Part shown: positions 4,639 through 5,762 of the stretch, piece after piece
Layout of the letters: every line of letters starts with the position of its first letter
Position numbering within the stretch: the stretch's first letter is position 1
Origin: Parcubacteria group bacterium GW2011_GWA2_47_7
GTDB taxonomy: Bacteria; Patescibacteriota; Minisyncoccia; Phycocordibacterales; UBA6899
Assembly (NCBI GenBank): GCA_000999395.1
Contig: LCOM01000055.1
Span: 1-5,762 of the forward strand
Direction of reading: 5' to 3'
Length of the DNA stretch: 5,762 nucleotides
The notes under the pieces: model-generated
Told to the model about the DNA's origin: nothing
What the model saw: only the letters and a program-made list of their open reading frames with translations
The model's database searches: none
Made by a program: the position numbers and the translations under genes

Positions 4639-5762
4639 ATGGCACGCGAGATAGGCGCGCTTCTCGATGTGCCTCGCAAGGATCAAGTCTTTGATGATGT
4701 CGAGCGCGATTTAAAAGTACCAGTCGTACGCGTCAAGATTGAAGATGAACATCTCTGCTCACGATATATCGCCACTCGCATTGATGGGGTCACCATCGGT
4801 ATTACCCCAAAGGATATTGCCGCAAAGATTGAAGCGGTCGGAGGGAGAAGTATCAATAATATCGTCGATATCACCAATTTTGTCCTTTTTGATATCGGAC
4901 AACCATTGCATGCATTTGATGCGGAAAAGGTCACAGGAGGCATCACCGTACGATTGGCAAAGAAAGGGGAGACGATGACGACCCTCGACAACAAGTCGGT
5001 TAGCATGGACGGAACAGAGCTCGTCATCGCTGATGATGAAGGAGTACTTGCTCTCGCAGGAATTAAGGGAGGAAAGAAGGCGGAGGTTACCGCAGAAACG
5101 TCGAGCATCATTCTCGAGTGCGCGAATTTTGACCCGACAACCACGAGAAAGACATCTCAAAAGCACGGCATCAAGACCGATGCATCAAAACGGTACGAAA
5201 ACGGCATGACCTCAGCGTTTGCCAAAGAGGGATGTGCCATTGCGCTCGCGCTTTTTGAGAAATATGGGGGGGGTGGTGTACGTATCGGAGAGACGACCGA
5301 TGTTTATCCATCACCCGAGGTGGGTGTAAGTGTGGCGATTACTGTAGATGATGTGAATAGTCTTCTTGGTCTTCATCTGACTCGACTTGAGCTCGTTGAG
5401 GTGCTCACGCGCGCTGGCCATGCCTACGATGATGATAATGAGGAGGTTGTCGTCACGATCCCTGCGGAACGTCTCGATTTGCGCATCAAGGCTGACATGA
5501 TTGAAGAAGTCGGGAGACACATTGGGTATGAAAATATCGCACCCAAATTGCCGAATCTCGGCAAAAAAGGTCTTCCCAATAAGCGCCTTTATTATGCCAA
5601 TAAAATTCGCAAAATACTCGTCGGAGCGGGCTTTTCGGAAGTATTCACTTATTCTTTTGCAACGGCAGGACATGGAGACGTCGAAGTATTTCATCCCGTG
5701 GGAAAGGATCGGCCTTTCATGAGAAACACTCTCGCGACCGGACTCAATCAATCTCTGCTTAC
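4639..5762 (+). CDS. pheT: Phenylalanyl-tRNA synthetase beta subunit, N-terminus lost, 3' end outside window
   Basis: PheT pairs with PheS to form phenylalanyl-tRNA synthetase; its B3/B4 domain edits mischarged Tyr-tRNA. The frame is open from 4594 to the right edge; the first in-frame ATG is 4639 and PheT-like sequence begins about 4612. In order: ALSHRGMAREIGALL (4621-4665), the B3/B4 domain with INNIVDITNFVLFDIGQPLHAFD (about 4852-4920) and KTDASKRYENG (5173-5205), then the B5 domain (about 5329-5535, VDDVNSLLGLHLTRLELVEVLTRAG to MIEEVGRHIGYENIAP), then the start of the catalytic-like core (KIRKILVGAGFSEVFTYSF). The N-terminal region present in intact PheT is missing (see 4590-4638). Three explanations: a real truncating mutation, an assembly error, or translation from a downstream start. 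The preserved downstream frame argues that any loss is recent or artificial. Confidence 0.9.
   Translation, partial: MAREIGALLDVPRKDQVFDDVERDLKVPVVRVKIEDEHLCSRYIATRIDGVTIGITPKDIAAKIEAVGGRSINNIVDITNFVLFDIGQPLHAFDAEKVTGGITVRLAKKGETMTTLDNKSVSMDGTELVIADDEGVLALAGIKGGKKAEVTAETSSIILECANFDPTTTRKTSQKHGIKTDASKRYENGMTSAFAKEGCAIALALFEKYGGGGVRIGETTDVYPSPEVGVSVAITVDDVNSLLGLHLTRLELVEVLTRAGHAYDDDNEEVVVTIPAERLDLRIKADMIEEVGRHIGYENIAPKLPNLGKKGLPNKRLYYANKIRKILVGAGFSEVFTYSFATAGHGDVEVFHPVGKDRPFMRNTLATGLNQSLL

Noticed and set aside
4683..5166. Long antisense ORFs opposite pheT
   Set aside because: They are frame shadows of a conserved PheT reading frame with no start signals or recognisable product.
4087..5762. 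A pyrE-pheT fusion read through TGA, or UGA recoded as glycine
   Set aside because: The two genes are in the same frame around TGA 4591-4593, but the MKYSLNW start in another frame shows pheT had its own start. No conserved gene here contains an in-frame TGA, so recoding has no support.

Overview
The window looks like a chromosomal segment of a Candidate Phyla Radiation (Patescibacteria) bacterium, most likely from the Parcubacteria group. This placement is an inference from protein style: ribosomal protein S2 has the 'RRHASAKP' variant in place of the usual 'TRxWNPKM', EF-Ts is a short 199-residue form, PheS lacks its N-terminal coiled coil and carries a two-CxxC insert, and there are very small membrane proteins and near-leaderless genes. 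All supportable genes lie on the + strand. Stop codons TAA, TAG and TGA all occur as gene ends, and no in-frame TGA interrupts a conserved protein, so the standard bacterial code fits.

Layout. (1) 1-382: the 3' end of an unrecognised gene, closed by a strong intrinsic terminator. (2) 412-1938: rpsB, with a clear promoter and Shine-Dalgarno site, then a 166-bp spacer holding a long imperfect hairpin, then tsf with its own likely promoter and almost no leader. (3) 1956-2348: a near-leaderless gene for a single-pass membrane protein of unknown function. (4) 2438-2670: a complete tRNA-Thr(UGU), followed 140 bp further on by a duplicate of its 3' half; the sequence between them holds two hairpins. 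(5) 2725-3097: two tandem microprotein genes, the second only 42 codons, each with a CxxC motif before one membrane helix, followed by a probable terminator. (6) 3216-5762: a tight pheS-pyrE-pheT unit with a TATAAT box placed so that pheS would be leaderless. pheT runs off the right edge.

Working together. S2 and EF-Ts serve translation, as do tRNA-Thr and phenylalanyl-tRNA synthetase (PheS and PheT). PyrE (orotate phosphoribosyltransferase) is a nucleotide-synthesis enzyme lodged between the two synthetase subunits, with a 1-nt gap on one side and an ATGA overlap on the other.

Points to look at: pheT begins normally (MKYSLNW at the ATGA overlap) but then shifts frame and jumps to internal PheT sequence, which implies an internal deletion or an assembly error. 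The partial tRNA duplication resembles an attachment-site scar. Repeated TATAAT-to-ATG spacing suggests leaderless mRNAs. The CxxC microprotein pair is a possible undescribed family. No phage genes, transposase, CRISPR array or defence system was seen.
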